From positions 133,790-197,789 of the forward strand of contig CABUVO010000003.1 of assembly GCA_902495075.1 (NCBI GenBank): a stretch of 64,000 nt of DNA. Direction: 5' to 3'. Numbering within the stretch: position 1 is the first letter of the stretch; each line of letters starts with the position of its first letter. Below, in pieces: positions 1 through 10,142 of this stretch. Made by a program: the position numbers and the translations under genes. A model generated the notes under the pieces. It was given only the letters and a program-made list of their open reading frames with translations. It was not told the origin of the DNA and ran no database searches. This stretch comes from an uncultured Porphyromonadaceae bacterium (GTDB lineage: Bacteria; Bacteroidota; Bacteroidia; Bacteroidales; Muribaculaceae).

Positions 1-39
1 ATTGTATTTAAAAAGAACGTAAACAAATCAAAAAAACAA

Positions 40-879
40 ATGGCAACACCAACATTTGACCAACTCCTCGAGGCAGGATGTCATTTCGGTCACCTCAAAC
101 GCAAATGGAATCCCGCAATGGCTCCTTACATCTTCATGGAGCGCAATGGTATCCACATCATAGACCTCTATAAAACGGCAGCTAAGATCGAAGAGGCAGC
201 CGCAGCTCTCAAGCAGATAGCAAAGAGCGGCAAGAAAGTTCTCTTCGTTGCTACTAAGAAACAGGCCAAAGAGACTATCGCTGAGAAAGCAAAATCAGTT
301 AACATGCCTTATGTTATCGAGCGCTGGCCCGGCGGTATGCTCACCAACTTCCCCACTATCCGCAAGGCTGTGAAGAAAATGACCACCATCGACAAGATGG
401 AAAAAGACGGCACTTTCGACAACCTTTCAAAGCGCGAGAAACTTCAGATCACCCGTCAGCGCGCAAAACTCGAGAAGAACCTCGGTTCAATCGCTGACCT
501 TGGTCGCCTTCCCTCTGCTCTCTTCGTTGTTGACGTGCTCAAAGAGCACATCGCAGTTGCAGAGGCAAACCGTCTCGGAATCCCTGTATTCGCTATCGTC
601 GATACAAACTCCAACCCCGAGAACGTAGACTTCGTAATCCCTGCCAACGATGATGCTTCAAAGAGCATCGAGGTTATCCTTGACGCTGTTTGCGGTGCAA
701 TGGCTGAGGGTCTTGAGGAACGCAAGGTTGAGAAAATCGACGCTCCTGAAGAGAAAGAAGAAGGAGAAGCAGCAGCTCCCGGCAAACGCCGCCGCGTTCG
801 CCGCAACGAAGAGCGCGCCGCAGCCCCCGCTGAGGTTGAGGTAAAAGAGGAAGTAAAAGAGGAAGCCGCTGAGGCTTAA
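40..879 (+). CDS. rpsB: 30S ribosomal protein S2
   Basis: This is ribosomal protein S2 of the small subunit. It is recognised along its whole length: the N-terminal block has the LLEAGCHFGH motif, the middle has RWPGGMLTN, and LPSALFVVDV and GIPVFAIVDTNSNP follow. The S2 core ends near residue 230. Residues 235-279 form a charged, low-complexity tail rich in Glu, Ala and Arg, longer than the tail of Escherichia coli S2, which is common in Bacteroidetes. The gene lies 26 bp upstream of tsf, the classical rpsB-tsf pair. The start is the first ATG after an A-rich leader, typical of this phylum, where Shine-Dalgarno sequences are weak. Confidence 0.98.
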   Translation: MATPTFDQLLEAGCHFGHLKRKWNPAMAPYIFMERNGIHIIDLYKTAAKIEEAAAALKQIAKSGKKVLFVATKKQAKETIAEKAKSVNMPYVIERWPGGMLTNFPTIRKAVKKMTTIDKMEKDGTFDNLSKREKLQITRQRAKLEKNLGSIADLGRLPSALFVVDVLKEHIAVAEANRLGIPVFAIVDTNSNPENVDFVIPANDDASKSIEVILDAVCGAMAEGLEERKVEKIDAPEEKEEGEAAAPGKRRRVRRNEERAAAPAEVEVKEEVKEEAAEA

Positions 880-905
880 TCCAAATCCTTAAAACAAAAA
901 CTGAT

Positions 906-1898
906 ATGGCAGTTAGTATAGAAGATATCAAAAAACTGCGCAATATGACCGGCGCAGGCATGATGGACTGCAAGAACGCTCTTGCAGAAACCAATGGCGA
1001 CATCCAGGCAGCCATTGAGATCATCCGCAAAAAAGGTCAGGCAGTAGCCGCAAAACGCGAAGACCGTCAGGCAGCAGAGGGTTGCGTTCTCTCAGCTGTT
1101 AAAGAAGGTTTCGCTGCCATCGTGGCTCTCAAATGCGAAACTGACTTCGTTGCAAAGAACGAGTCATTCCGCGCTCTTACAAAACAGATTCTCGACGCAG
1201 CTGTTGCTGCCGGTGCAAAGACTCTCGACGAGGTTAAGGCTCTCAAGCTTGACGACCGCACAGTTGAGGAGCACATCACTGACGAAATCGGTAAGACAGG
1301 CGAAAAGATGGAACTCGGTGCTTACGAGTGCATCTCAGCTCCCAGCGTAGCATCTTACGATCACCTTGGCAACAAGCTTGCCACTATCGTAGGTTTCAAC
1401 CTGGAAGGTGTTTCCGCAGAAGTTGGCAAAGAGGTAGCAATGCAGGTTGCAGCCATGAATCCTGTGGCAGTAAACCGTGAGGCTGTTCCCGCTGCTGTTA
1501 TCGAGGAAGAGAAGAACGTGGCTATCGAGAAGACCAAGACTGAGCAGGTTCACAAAGCTGTTGAGGCAGCTCTTAAGAAAGCCGGCTTCAATCCCAACCA
1601 CTTCGACAGCGACGATCACATCGCATCCAACATCACCAAGGGTTGGATCACAGAGGAAGATGCTGCCAAGGCTCGCGAGATCATGGCAGAGGCTGCAGAG
1701 AAGAAAGCTGCTAACCTTCCCCAGCAGATGATCGACAACATCGTTAACGGTCGTATCAACAAATACTACAAAGAGAACGTGCTTCTCGAGCAGGAATACC
1801 ACCGCGATGCAACTCTCACAGTAGGTCAGTATCTCGACAAAGAGATGAAAGGTCTTGTAGCTGTAGAGTTCAAGCGCGTAAACCTCAATCAGGATTGA
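906..1898 (+). CDS. tsf: translation elongation factor Ts
   Basis: EF-Ts is the guanine-nucleotide exchange factor for EF-Tu. The N-terminal UBA-like region (residues 1-50) carries the signature TGAGMMDCKNAL, and CETDFVAKN follows at about residue 77. The core continues to about residue 200. The protein (330 residues) is longer than the E. coli form and has an inserted helical region followed by the conserved NVLLEQEYHRDATLTVGQYL segment. It is co-transcribed with rpsB. A strong hairpin 43 bp after the stop closes the transcript. Confidence 0.98.
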   Translation: MAVSIEDIKKLRNMTGAGMMDCKNALAETNGDIQAAIEIIRKKGQAVAAKREDRQAAEGCVLSAVKEGFAAIVALKCETDFVAKNESFRALTKQILDAAVAAGAKTLDEVKALKLDDRTVEEHITDEIGKTGEKMELGAYECISAPSVASYDHLGNKLATIVGFNLEGVSAEVGKEVAMQVAAMNPVAVNREAVPAAVIEEEKNVAIEKTKTEQVHKAVEAALKKAGFNPNHFDSDDHIASNITKGWITEEDAAKAREIMAEAAEKKAANLPQQMIDNIVNGRINKYYKENVLLEQEYHRDATLTVGQYLDKEMKGLVAVEFKRVNLNQD

Positions 1899-1902
1899 TC
1901 GA

Positions 1903-1933
1903 GGCTTTAGGCATTAGGCCTTAGGCTTTAGAT
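1903..1933. repeat. left arm of an imperfect 31-bp inverted repeat
   Basis: A 31-bp stretch built of TTTAGG/TTAGGC-like units lies just after tsf. Its reverse complement recurs at 2095-2125 with 28 of 31 positions identical by my reading. The two arms enclose both terminators of the convergent tsf and eno genes. Related sequence recurs near 21017-21045 and 53450-53580. Confidence 0.8.
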
Positions 1934-1940
1934 TTGATAC

Positions 1941-1972
1941 AAGAAAGGCGTGATTTTTATCACGCCTTTCTT
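1941..1972 (+). terminator. rho-independent terminator of rpsB-tsf
   Basis: A perfect 14-bp stem has arms AAGAAAGGCGTGAT (1941-1954) and ATCACGCCTTTCTT (1959-1972) with a TTTT loop. A T-rich stretch follows on the plus strand. It sits 43 bp after the tsf stop. Confidence 0.9.
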
Positions 1973-2041
1973 ATTTTATGAATCTCGCTACTGGTTTAAA
2001 AATCTCACTACTGAATTTTAAAACATGAATCTTCAGTCATT

Positions 2042-2074
2042 AAAAAATCGGCTTCCAGCAATGGAAGCCGATTT
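2042..2074 (-). terminator. rho-independent terminator of eno
   Basis: A perfect 13-bp stem has arms AAATCGGCTTCCA (2045-2057) and TGGAAGCCGATTT (2062-2074) with a GCAA loop. Six A residues at 2042-2047 become the U-run on the minus strand, so it fits the end of eno. It may also back up the tsf terminator. Confidence 0.85.
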
Positions 2075-2094
2075 AAACTTTATATTAGACAAAG

Positions 2095-2125
2095 ATCTAA
2101 AGCCTAACGCCTAAGACCTAAAGCC
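2095..2125. repeat. right arm of an imperfect 31-bp inverted repeat
   Basis: This is the partner of 1903-1933, in opposite orientation. It lies immediately after the eno stop codon as read on the minus strand and consists of CTAAAGCC/CTAACGCC/CTAAGACC heptamer-like units. Confidence 0.8.
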
Positions 2126-2129
2126 TAAA

Positions 2130-3479
<1,350 letters not shown>

Positions 3480-3584
3480 ACAATAATTTTGCAAAACATT
3501 GATATCAAATTAATCAAATTTAAGTAACTTTACACTGAACTTTGTTAAACTTCTTAACGAATGTAAAAATAGAGTTTAGAACTT

Positions 3585-4982
3585 ATGCCTGAGCCCTGGA
3601 AAAATATGATCACCCACGAAGCGGCGGCATCCCTGCCGTTTGAGCTGATTGCCAGCCAACGTCTGCTGTTGGAGGCGATGGAGACCTTCATGTTTTCACC
3701 GAATCCGCGTCAGGTATTCGTGCTGAACGGATATGCAGGTACGGGAAAAACTTCTGTGGTAGGTGCGTTTATCAAGGTGCTCGACAGGCTGCGCCGTCCG
3801 GTGGTGCTCCTCGCCCCTACGGGGAGGGCGGCAAAAGTGGCGCAAAGTTTTTCGGGACATCCCGCCTCTACTATCCATAAGCGCATCTATCGGGGGGATT
3901 CTACAGACCCTTCGAACACGAGTTTCTTTCTTGCTCCCAACGAACAACGGGACACTCTTTTCATCGTTGACGAGGCATCCCTGATAACAGACACTCCGGG
4001 CGGTGGACGCTCGCTCCTCTCCCATCTGATTCATCATGTGTATTCAGCGCCGGGATGCCGTCTGATGCTGATCGGCGATGAAGCGCAGTTGCCTCCCGTG
4101 GGTCAAACCTCAAGCACTGCCATGAATTTTGACCGCCTCAAAGCCTTGGGGCTTGATCCGGTGGGATTCACGCTCGACATTCCGGTGCGTCAGGCGGCAA
4201 TGAGCGGAATCGTGCACAATGCCACCTATATCCGTTATCTCTTGATGCGCCCCGAAAATAACGCGGTTCCGGAACTGTATGTCAAGGATTATCCTGATGT
4301 TGAGGTTATTCCGGCTCAGGAAACAGCCGACAGACTGGCGGAGTCGTGGAGTCAGGTTGGAGAGGAAGAAACACTTATCGTAACGCGCTCTAATAAGCGT
4401 GCCAACAATTTCAATCAGGCTATCCGGAATTTGGTAATGTATGCCGAGGAACCGATTCAACGAGGCGACCGGATAATTATCTCCAAGAATGATTACTATT
4501 GGGGGAAGCGCAACGGCATGCGTAGCTTCATAGCCAATGGCGATACGGCAAGAGTGACGTGGGTAGGAAAAACAGAGAAAGCCTACGGCAGATATTTCTG
4601 TGAAATGGAACTCGAACTCACCGACGGCTCGATAGTGGGAGCAAAGCTCATGCTCCGCAGCCTTGTGTGCGACGGACCTTCGATACCTCGCCAGGAAATG
4701 GAACGGTTATACAACCGCGTGCTCGACAGCTACGAAGGAGAACTCTCCCACAAGATCAAAGGAGTGATGGAAGACCCCTATTACAACGCGCTGCAGGCAA
4801 AATACGCTTATTGCGTAACATGCCACAAGGCACAAGGTGGACAATGGAAACATGTCTACATCGACATGAGTTCGATTCCCCCGGATGCCCTCAGTTCTGA
4901 CTTTTACCGCTGGCTCTACACAGCCATCACCCGTGCCACTGAAAAAGTCTTTTTTATCAATCCCACAATCCCTGTAAAATGA
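3585..4982 (+). CDS. RecD-like ATP-dependent DNA helicase (superfamily 1)
   Basis: This is a stand-alone SF1B helicase of the RecD/Dda type, widespread in Bacteroidales. The Walker A motif is GYAGTGKTS (near residue 49), followed by LLAPTGRAAKVA (motif Ia) and the Walker B LFIVDEAS (near residue 127). Motif III is MLIGDEAQLPPVGQ. The C-terminal UvrD_C_2-like part has YAYCVTCHKAQGGQW and WLYTAITRATEKVFF, as in RecD. At 465 residues it lacks the long N-terminal domain of RecD2. The stop codon overlaps the following mgtC-family start by 4 nt (ATGA), so the two genes are co-translated. Its biological role is not fixed by the sequence; DNA repair is the likely one. Confidence 0.88.
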   Translation: MPEPWKNMITHEAAASLPFELIASQRLLLEAMETFMFSPNPRQVFVLNGYAGTGKTSVVGAFIKVLDRLRRPVVLLAPTGRAAKVAQSFSGHPASTIHKRIYRGDSTDPSNTSFFLAPNEQRDTLFIVDEASLITDTPGGGRSLLSHLIHHVYSAPGCRLMLIGDEAQLPPVGQTSSTAMNFDRLKALGLDPVGFTLDIPVRQAAMSGIVHNATYIRYLLMRPENNAVPELYVKDYPDVEVIPAQETADRLAESWSQVGEEETLIVTRSNKRANNFNQAIRNLVMYAEEPIQRGDRIIISKNDYYWGKRNGMRSFIANGDTARVTWVGKTEKAYGRYFCEMELELTDGSIVGAKLMLRSLVCDGPSIPRQEMERLYNRVLDSYEGELSHKIKGVMEDPYYNALQAKYAYCVTCHKAQGGQWKHVYIDMSSIPPDALSSDFYRWLYTAITRATEKVFFINPTIPVK

Positions 4983-5701
4983 ACTATATTATCGAAATCA
5001 TCAATCAGATAAACTCTCTTGAGGTGAACATGATAAACTGCATGTTCCGTCTCGTCCTAAGTATGTTTCTCGGCATGATCGTTGGGGCCGAGCGCAAACG
5101 CAAAGGACAGATTGCCGGAATACGCACATTCGCGCTCATAGCCATGGGCGCATGTCTCGCCATGCTTCTGTCGATCTACGTGCCGCAGGTATATCTCGGT
5201 CTGAAGAACGGAGATCCCGGACGTATAGCGGCGCAGGTGATCACCGGCATCGGCTTTTTAGGTGGCGGTGCGATGATACACATGAAAGGAGCGGTGCGTG
5301 GTCTCACCACGGCTGCCGGGATATGGATGACCGCCATTATAGGAATGGCAGTCGGCATCGGCATGTACCTTTGCTCTATTGGAGCTACGTTACTCATCCT
5401 GCTTACGCTTGTCACTTTCGAACAATACGAAAAACGTCGCAAATTAGGTCAGGAATCTAAAGTGCTCAATCTTACTGTTGATGGAATCGTAACTGACATC
5501 AATCCCTATAGAGAGGCTTTCCGTAAACACCATGTACACCTGTCCACATTTTATATTGAATATGACTACGAGAACAACCGCACAGACCTCAACTTCGTAG
5601 TTCTCGCGCATGCCTACGCCGACATGCTTCCGATGCTACAGACCGTCAGCCGCGTCTGCCACACCCGCAAACTGACCCTCTCCAGCCAAATCGATATCTA
5701 A
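4979..5701 (+). CDS. MgtC/SapB family membrane protein
   Basis: This is an inner-membrane protein of the MgtC/SapB family. The N-terminal half holds the family block from MFLGMIVGAERKRKGQ through AGIRTFALIAMGACLAMLLS and ITGIGFLGGGAMIH to VRGLTTAAGIWMTAIIGMAVGIG, with about five hydrophobic segments. Residues 155-240 form a soluble ACT-like tail. The start overlaps the stop of the helicase gene; an internal ATG at 5030 is an alternative start, because the family block begins only after it. In pathogens MgtC modulates ATP synthase and acid or magnesium adaptation; here only family membership is supported. Confidence 0.88.
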   Translation: MNYIIEIINQINSLEVNMINCMFRLVLSMFLGMIVGAERKRKGQIAGIRTFALIAMGACLAMLLSIYVPQVYLGLKNGDPGRIAAQVITGIGFLGGGAMIHMKGAVRGLTTAAGIWMTAIIGMAVGIGMYLCSIGATLLILLTLVTFEQYEKRRKLGQESKVLNLTVDGIVTDINPYREAFRKHHVHLSTFYIEYDYENNRTDLNFVVLAHAYADMLPMLQTVSRVCHTRKLTLSSQIDI

Positions 5702-5781
5702 TTAAAAAAGTAAAAGGGAATAGGTTAAAGAGCTGAATTGGCACGCCTAAAAATGAGTAGCAAAATGTGTCTCAGATCGTA

Positions 5782-5805
5782 GCTGCTGTTGCTTGCAACT
5801 GCAGC
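5782..5805 (+). terminator. possible terminator hairpin after the helicase-mgtC pair
   Basis: The arms GCTGCTGTTG (5782-5791) and CAACTGCAGC (5796-5805) pair with one T-T mismatch around a CTTG loop. There is no clear T-run behind it, so termination is only probable. Confidence 0.4.
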
Positions 5806-5905
5806 ATAAACAAAGAAGAAAAGCTTATCTTACTCCCTCATAATTTCAAGTTGTGGACAATTTATCAATATGAATTCTCTGAACAAACTGTATAGATTTT
5901 GATTC

Positions 5906-7570
5906 ATGAAAGCTCTAATAAATAATTTCCAACTTTCTGCGGTAATCATCGCCATTATGATATGCTGTTTTTCCTGCAAGGAATCTCCGAATACTCAAAG
6001 GCTTTTGGAGATAGAGAGGAATATCGATAACAAACCGGAAGCGATGCTTGATTCACTTAGAGGCATAGATTACGGCAGCCTAAAGACGGACAGAGACAAG
6101 GCAATGTATGGCATGCTCCTTGCTGAAGCATCCGACAAGAATTATTGTCTGGAGGGGTCCGACTCGCTTATATCTTTCTCTGTGGGTTATTTTGAGCGAA
6201 CGGATGACCAACTCAGAAGTCTGGTATCTACATATTATTATGGCAGACTTCTATATAATAATCAGGATTATCCCCGAAGCATCGCACTTTTTCATGCAGC
6301 CAAAGATATGGCAGAGGAACAGGAGGAATATTTCTGGGCAGGCATGGCATGTCGTGGCATTTCAGACATTCACAATGAATCATACAACATCGATGAAGCA
6401 CTAAAATACGCCAGACTTGAATATGAGAACATCAAACGCAGCGGAAGACAACCATATATTAATTACGCATTGCTTGATTTATGCACATCATTGTGCAATA
6501 CCTCCAAACTCGATTCCGTCCAAAAGATTTCAAAGCAATTAGTTGATTCAAGTTTTAAGTATGAGGACTCGTATCTAAAACATTCTTCCCTTGAATTATC
6601 TGCATTAAGTTATTTAAAATCATCATACTATGACAAAGCCCATCCCATATATAGAACGTTATGTTCATCTCCTTTGGCAAATGTAAATGATTCTATACAT
6701 TTGGCATATTGTTGCATGGAATCTCAAAATAAAGAGGAGGCAATTAGTATAATTTCTAAAATTAACGAGCACTCAAATATGCTCTCTTTCACTAAATATA
6801 AAATATATAAAAAACTTGGTTTCCTGGATAAAGCTCTTTATGAATTGGAACTCAAAGATAGCATAACTGAAGGATTATTTAAAACAAGAATCAATACAGA
6901 CTTGACAACAACGACCATTGATTATTATAAGGATAAAGACATTGAGATTGCAAAATCATTAGAGCTGGAAAGATTAAAGAAATGGATTATTGTTTTATCT
7001 TTAGTATTATTATTCGGTATTTTCATATGTATTCTTTTGTTTTATTTATCAAACCAGAAAAAAGAAATAAATAATAAAGTCTTATTGGCAGAAGAATTAG
7101 CTGAATCTCTTTTGAAAGCAGAGAATGAAAACTCTAAATCATCAGAATATATTAGATATCTATTGGCATCTAAATATTCAATGCTTGAAGAAATATGCGA
7201 CATTATTATCAAATCAAATAATTCGAAATTAGCCAAACAACGGATTGCTGACTCCATCTCAAACCTTATCTCCAATCTTTCTATTCATAGTGACCAAATA
7301 ACTAAACTTGAAAAAGAAATAGATTCCTTATATGAAAACTTATTTACAGATTTCCGGAATGATTTACCTTCTTTAAAAGATGAAGATTACCGATTATATC
7401 TATTCTCAATATTGAAATTATCTAATAGTACTATATCCATTTTTCTACAGGAGGAAAAAGTATCAGCCGTATATGATCGCAAAAGAAGACTAAAAGATAA
7501 AATTAAACAATTGGACAAAAATAAAGCTGAAAGATATCTCTCATTTCTACAAAATTTAAGTAAAAAATAA
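5906..7570 (+). CDS. membrane-anchored tetratricopeptide-like lipoprotein with cytoplasmic tail
   Basis: Residues 1-24 form a signal sequence ending in CCFSC, compatible with a lipoprotein or an N-terminal anchor. Residues 30-345 are helical with TPR-like repeats (for example DQLRSLVSTYYYGRLLYNNQDYPRSIALFHAA). A strong transmembrane segment follows at about 360-381 (WIIVLSLVLLFGIFICILLF). After it comes a charged coiled-coil and a tail with the YRLYLFSILKLSNSTISIFLQ helix-turn-helix-like region. This build is common in Bacteroides, where such proteins are suspected signalling receptors with periplasmic TPRs and a cytoplasmic LuxR-like tail. Base composition turns AT-rich in the second half. 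Function is inferred only from architecture. Confidence 0.75.
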   Translation: MKALINNFQLSAVIIAIMICCFSCKESPNTQRLLEIERNIDNKPEAMLDSLRGIDYGSLKTDRDKAMYGMLLAEASDKNYCLEGSDSLISFSVGYFERTDDQLRSLVSTYYYGRLLYNNQDYPRSIALFHAAKDMAEEQEEYFWAGMACRGISDIHNESYNIDEALKYARLEYENIKRSGRQPYINYALLDLCTSLCNTSKLDSVQKISKQLVDSSFKYEDSYLKHSSLELSALSYLKSSYYDKAHPIYRTLCSSPLANVNDSIHLAYCCMESQNKEEAISIISKINEHSNMLSFTKYKIYKKLGFLDKALYELELKDSITEGLFKTRINTDLTTTTIDYYKDKDIEIAKSLELERLKKWIIVLSLVLLFGIFICILLFYLSNQKKEINNKVLLAEELAESLLKAENENSKSSEYIRYLLASKYSMLEEICDIIIKSNNSKLAKQRIADSISNLISNLSIHSDQITKLEKEIDSLYENLFTDFRNDLPSLKDEDYRLYLFSILKLSNSTISIFLQEEKVSAVYDRKRRLKDKIKQLDKNKAERYLSFLQNLSKK

Positions 7571-7683
7571 GCAAAAAATGCGGATTATTTATGGAAACCA
7601 AATTTTAACAGGCACCTTTGACTTAACCATCTAATAATAAATTATTTATACAATGTAAAAACCAAATGAAAAAGCCTTAAAAA

Positions 7684-7715
7684 CTTGTCATGTTAAATAT
7701 GATTCCCTAATTTTG
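7684..7715 (+). promoter_or_regulatory. promoter of the 7741 gene
   Basis: CTTG at 7684-7687 (3 of 4 to the -33 TTTG) is followed after 20 bp by TAATTTTG at 7708-7715, an exact TAnnTTTG match. The predicted transcript starts about 20 nt before the ATG at 7741. Confidence 0.6.
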
Positions 7716-7740
7716 TCATGTAATCAAAAACATATTTAAC

Positions 7741-8127
7741 ATGAAGAAAATTGAACTAAAAATCTTACTGGGAGTTTTAATATTTCTTTTCACAACTCCC
7801 ATTGTCTTAAATGCGGATAATACAACGAAGCCGGAACGCAATGAGCACACATCTCTTTTGATTGCCTCTAAGTTTTCAAAGCGTCCGAATGCGCCATCTC
7901 GCGTGTTCATAGAATGCCGGTATGATGAAGAAACGATGATGTTTATCATGCCGGATGGAATTGAGTATGCAGAAATCTCAATCTCTCAAAATGATGAAGT
8001 CATTATGACCGATGTCATAACACGCGATATGTGCATACTCCCTTCACCATCCCATGCCGCGGGTGAATATCTTGTTTCGTGCACCAGCTCCGATGGTAGA
8101 GTTTTTCAAGGATATCTGTATTTCTAA
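7741..8127 (+). CDS. small secreted protein, DUF3244-like
   Basis: The 128-residue protein has an N-terminal signal sequence (LLGVLIFLFTTPIVLNA) and a short all-beta domain with IEYAEISISQNDEVIMTDVI and GEYLVSCTSSDGRVFQGYLYF. The last part resembles the closing strands of the DUF3244/Por-tail Ig-like fold found in small Bacteroides periplasmic proteins. It follows the TPR protein in the same orientation but has its own promoter. The stop codon lies inside a hairpin. Function is unknown. Confidence 0.65.
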   Translation: MKKIELKILLGVLIFLFTTPIVLNADNTTKPERNEHTSLLIASKFSKRPNAPSRVFIECRYDEETMMFIMPDGIEYAEISISQNDEVIMTDVITRDMCILPSPSHAAGEYLVSCTSSDGRVFQGYLYF

Positions 8128-8137
8128 ATACAGATAT
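8112..8137 (+). terminator. hairpin across the stop codon of the 7741 gene
   Basis: ATATCTGTATTT (8112-8123) and AAATACAGATAT (8126-8137) are perfect complements; the TAA stop is at 8125-8127. It is AT-rich and has no T-run, so it could be a weak terminator or an mRNA 3' end stabiliser. Confidence 0.45.
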
Positions 8138-8314
8138 TCCAATACAAATTATATCTAACATATTCACCATATATTCACAAATAAATATCAACGTTATTTA
8201 AACAAATTTACATTATACAAAGAATTTTAAAAATTGTAAACATTATGGCAGTCTTTATTAAGATTTTATCAAAAGAAAATCAGTTTAAACAACTTAATTT
8301 GTAGAGAATTAAAA

Positions 8315-8659
8315 ATGAAAGAATTATTGAAAAACCTTCAAGATTTAATTTTGCTGTCGATGGGGCTACTACCGGTAGTTTACCATATCGATGCATTCTA
8401 CTACATAATCTGTGCTGTAATTCTTTTGTCGGGTTTAGCATACTTGTGGATTGCAATTAAAAGATTTAAGGAGAATGATGGCATATATAGGCAAAAGAAT
8501 ACGATTAATGAGTTAAAAACAATTGTCCTCCTTGTGTATGGACTAACAATCAGCTATTCCATGTCTTGGAATAATTTTACCTATATTTGGATTTTTCTCC
8601 TGGTAATAGAACTTGCTTATATTTTATTACCTATCCCAAAAAGTAATAATTGCACTTAA
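8315..8659 (+). CDS. hypothetical membrane protein
   Basis: This is a 114-residue protein with four hydrophobic segments: LLSMGLLPVVYHI, FYYIICAVILLSGLAYLWIAI, TIVLLVYGLTISYSM and YIWIFLLVIELAYILLPI. A charged loop (KRFKENDGIYRQKN) separates the second and third. I do not recognise the family. It is AT-rich compared with rpsB or fabD and stands alone between longer intergenic spaces. The ATG is preceded by an A-rich leader, which suits Bacteroidales translation. Confidence 0.55.
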   Translation: MKELLKNLQDLILLSMGLLPVVYHIDAFYYIICAVILLSGLAYLWIAIKRFKENDGIYRQKNTINELKTIVLLVYGLTISYSMSWNNFTYIWIFLLVIELAYILLPIPKSNNCT

Positions 8660-8695
8660 ATCAGTACAAATTGCTATTATATTAAATAAATTTTA

Positions 8696-8703
8696 TATTT
8701 TTG
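8696..8703 (+). promoter_or_regulatory. -7 box upstream of the BspA-like gene
   Basis: TATTTTTG matches TAnnTTTG exactly. The nearest -33-like element is ATTG at 8670-8673, 22 bp away. If used, it gives a leader of about 160 nt before the ATG at 8865. Confidence 0.35.
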
Positions 8704-8864
8704 CAATAGAAGAATACGATTCAACCAGCAATCTAACACTATAGATATAGAATACACTACATATTAATGGAATAATAGTATTTCATATATTTACCAACAT
8801 ACTCTTTGAGAGCTTTATCAAGAAGAAAATAATAATAACTTTGTTTAACCTAAATATTTTTGCT

Positions 8865-10025
8865 ATGAGACGGAATCTAACCAGACTTTTATGCTGTTGC
8901 CTCGCGTGCCTGGGGTGCGACTTGTTTGCTGCGGAGATGAGCGGCGATGTTATGTATCGTGATTTTACAACTACGGAATATGGTCAGTTGGAGGAACTGG
9001 CACAAGGCACCGGAGACTCTTTGGATTCCATAGCTGTGAAGGGCGCTTTCGGTAAAGAGGATTTCTTGACCGTGAGGAAGTGGATAAAGGAGGGCAGACT
9101 GCGTGTGGTGAATCTTGAAAATGCAAGGATCGAGAACAACGAGATTCCCGACGGCATCTTTGAAAGCACTTCCATCCATAGGATTATCCTTCCGGATGGT
9201 GTCGAGACTATCGGGAAAGGAGCTTTCCAGTTCTCCCCTCTTCGCGACATCAACTTTCCGGCTTCTATAAAAAGTATAGGTATGTCATGTTTTCGCGATT
9301 GCATCCATCTCGGACCATCCGTAACACTTCCGCCCATGCTCCAAGAAATTGAATATGCCACATTCTTAGGCTGCAACAGCATAGAGAAGGTTGAGATTCC
9401 TGACGGGGTAGAAAAGATCGGAGACTCGGCTTTTGAACACTGCGTGAAACTCAGGAATATCAAATTTCCTGAAAGTCTGTTTGCGATGGGATCTCAGGCG
9501 TTCTTCTACGGTATAGCACTTGAAGAGATTGAACTTCCCTCCGAATTAAGAATCATGGGGCAATCCTGTTTTTCCACAAACCTTGCTCTTAAACGCATTG
9601 TTTGCAATGCTGCTGTTCCTCCCGTGGCAATAAACACCATGATCAACGGTGGCGCGGATTTCTATTATTACGCTTTTAACAATGACACACCCAGAGACAT
9701 ACCTGTATATGTGCCGGATGAATCGGTAAAGGATTATAAAAATGTATTAGGATGGGATTATTTCACAAATATACTTCCAAAAGGCTCCATGTCGGGTATC
9801 AACAACGTGGCAATGAGCCAACAAGCTACGGTAACTGTAAACGGTGATCGCATCAGAGTCGTTACACCCGAAGGCAGTAGCCTCCAGCCGGTTCACATCT
9901 CATCCATTGCCGGAATCGGAATCTATTCAGGTGAAGTTTGTGGAGAATTTGTTTCCGAACCTCTTGCCTCCGGCATCTATGTAGTGAAATGCGGCACACA
10001 GACCCATAAACTTATGGTTCGCTGA
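8865..10025 (+). CDS. secreted BspA-like leucine-rich-repeat protein with T9SS-like tail
   Basis: The start chosen is the ATG at 8865, which begins a good signal peptide (RRNLTRLLCCCLACLGCDLFA); an in-frame TTG at 8841 would only add residues in front of it. Residues 60-270 hold BspA/LRR_5 repeats such as IHRIILPDGVETIGKGAFQFSPLRDINFPASIKSIG, repeated about every 23 residues. The last 70 residues (GSSLQPVHISSIAGIGIYSG ... LASGIYVVKCGTQTHKLMV) look like a type IX secretion sorting domain. A surface or exported adhesin-like role is likely but not proven. It stands alone in its transcription unit. Confidence 0.8.
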   Translation: MRRNLTRLLCCCLACLGCDLFAAEMSGDVMYRDFTTTEYGQLEELAQGTGDSLDSIAVKGAFGKEDFLTVRKWIKEGRLRVVNLENARIENNEIPDGIFESTSIHRIILPDGVETIGKGAFQFSPLRDINFPASIKSIGMSCFRDCIHLGPSVTLPPMLQEIEYATFLGCNSIEKVEIPDGVEKIGDSAFEHCVKLRNIKFPESLFAMGSQAFFYGIALEEIELPSELRIMGQSCFSTNLALKRIVCNAAVPPVAINTMINGGADFYYYAFNNDTPRDIPVYVPDESVKDYKNVLGWDYFTNILPKGSMSGINNVAMSQQATVTVNGDRIRVVTPEGSSLQPVHISSIAGIGIYSGEVCGEFVSEPLASGIYVVKCGTQTHKLMVR

Positions 10026-10055
10026 TATAATTAAAGAATTATTTCCGTAATTGGG

Positions 10056-10063
10056 AATAATTC
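10056..10063 (+). promoter_or_regulatory. -7 box of the fabD promoter
   Basis: TAATTTTG lies 80 bp before the chosen fabD ATG (10143). A transcript from here would begin near 10070, so the upstream in-frame start at 10071 would leave almost no leader. No clear -33 TTTG is present. Confidence 0.45.
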
Positions 10064-10142
10064 ACTAATTTTGCGGACGGAAATGGCTCAGAGTCATTTC
10101 CGTCCATATTTTTTTGAACAACAAAAAATTATTATAACAGGA

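Noticed and set aside
1335..1802. A 155-codon frame antisense to tsf
   Set aside because: It lies completely inside the well-supported tsf gene; its product is a Leu/Val-rich string with no family features.
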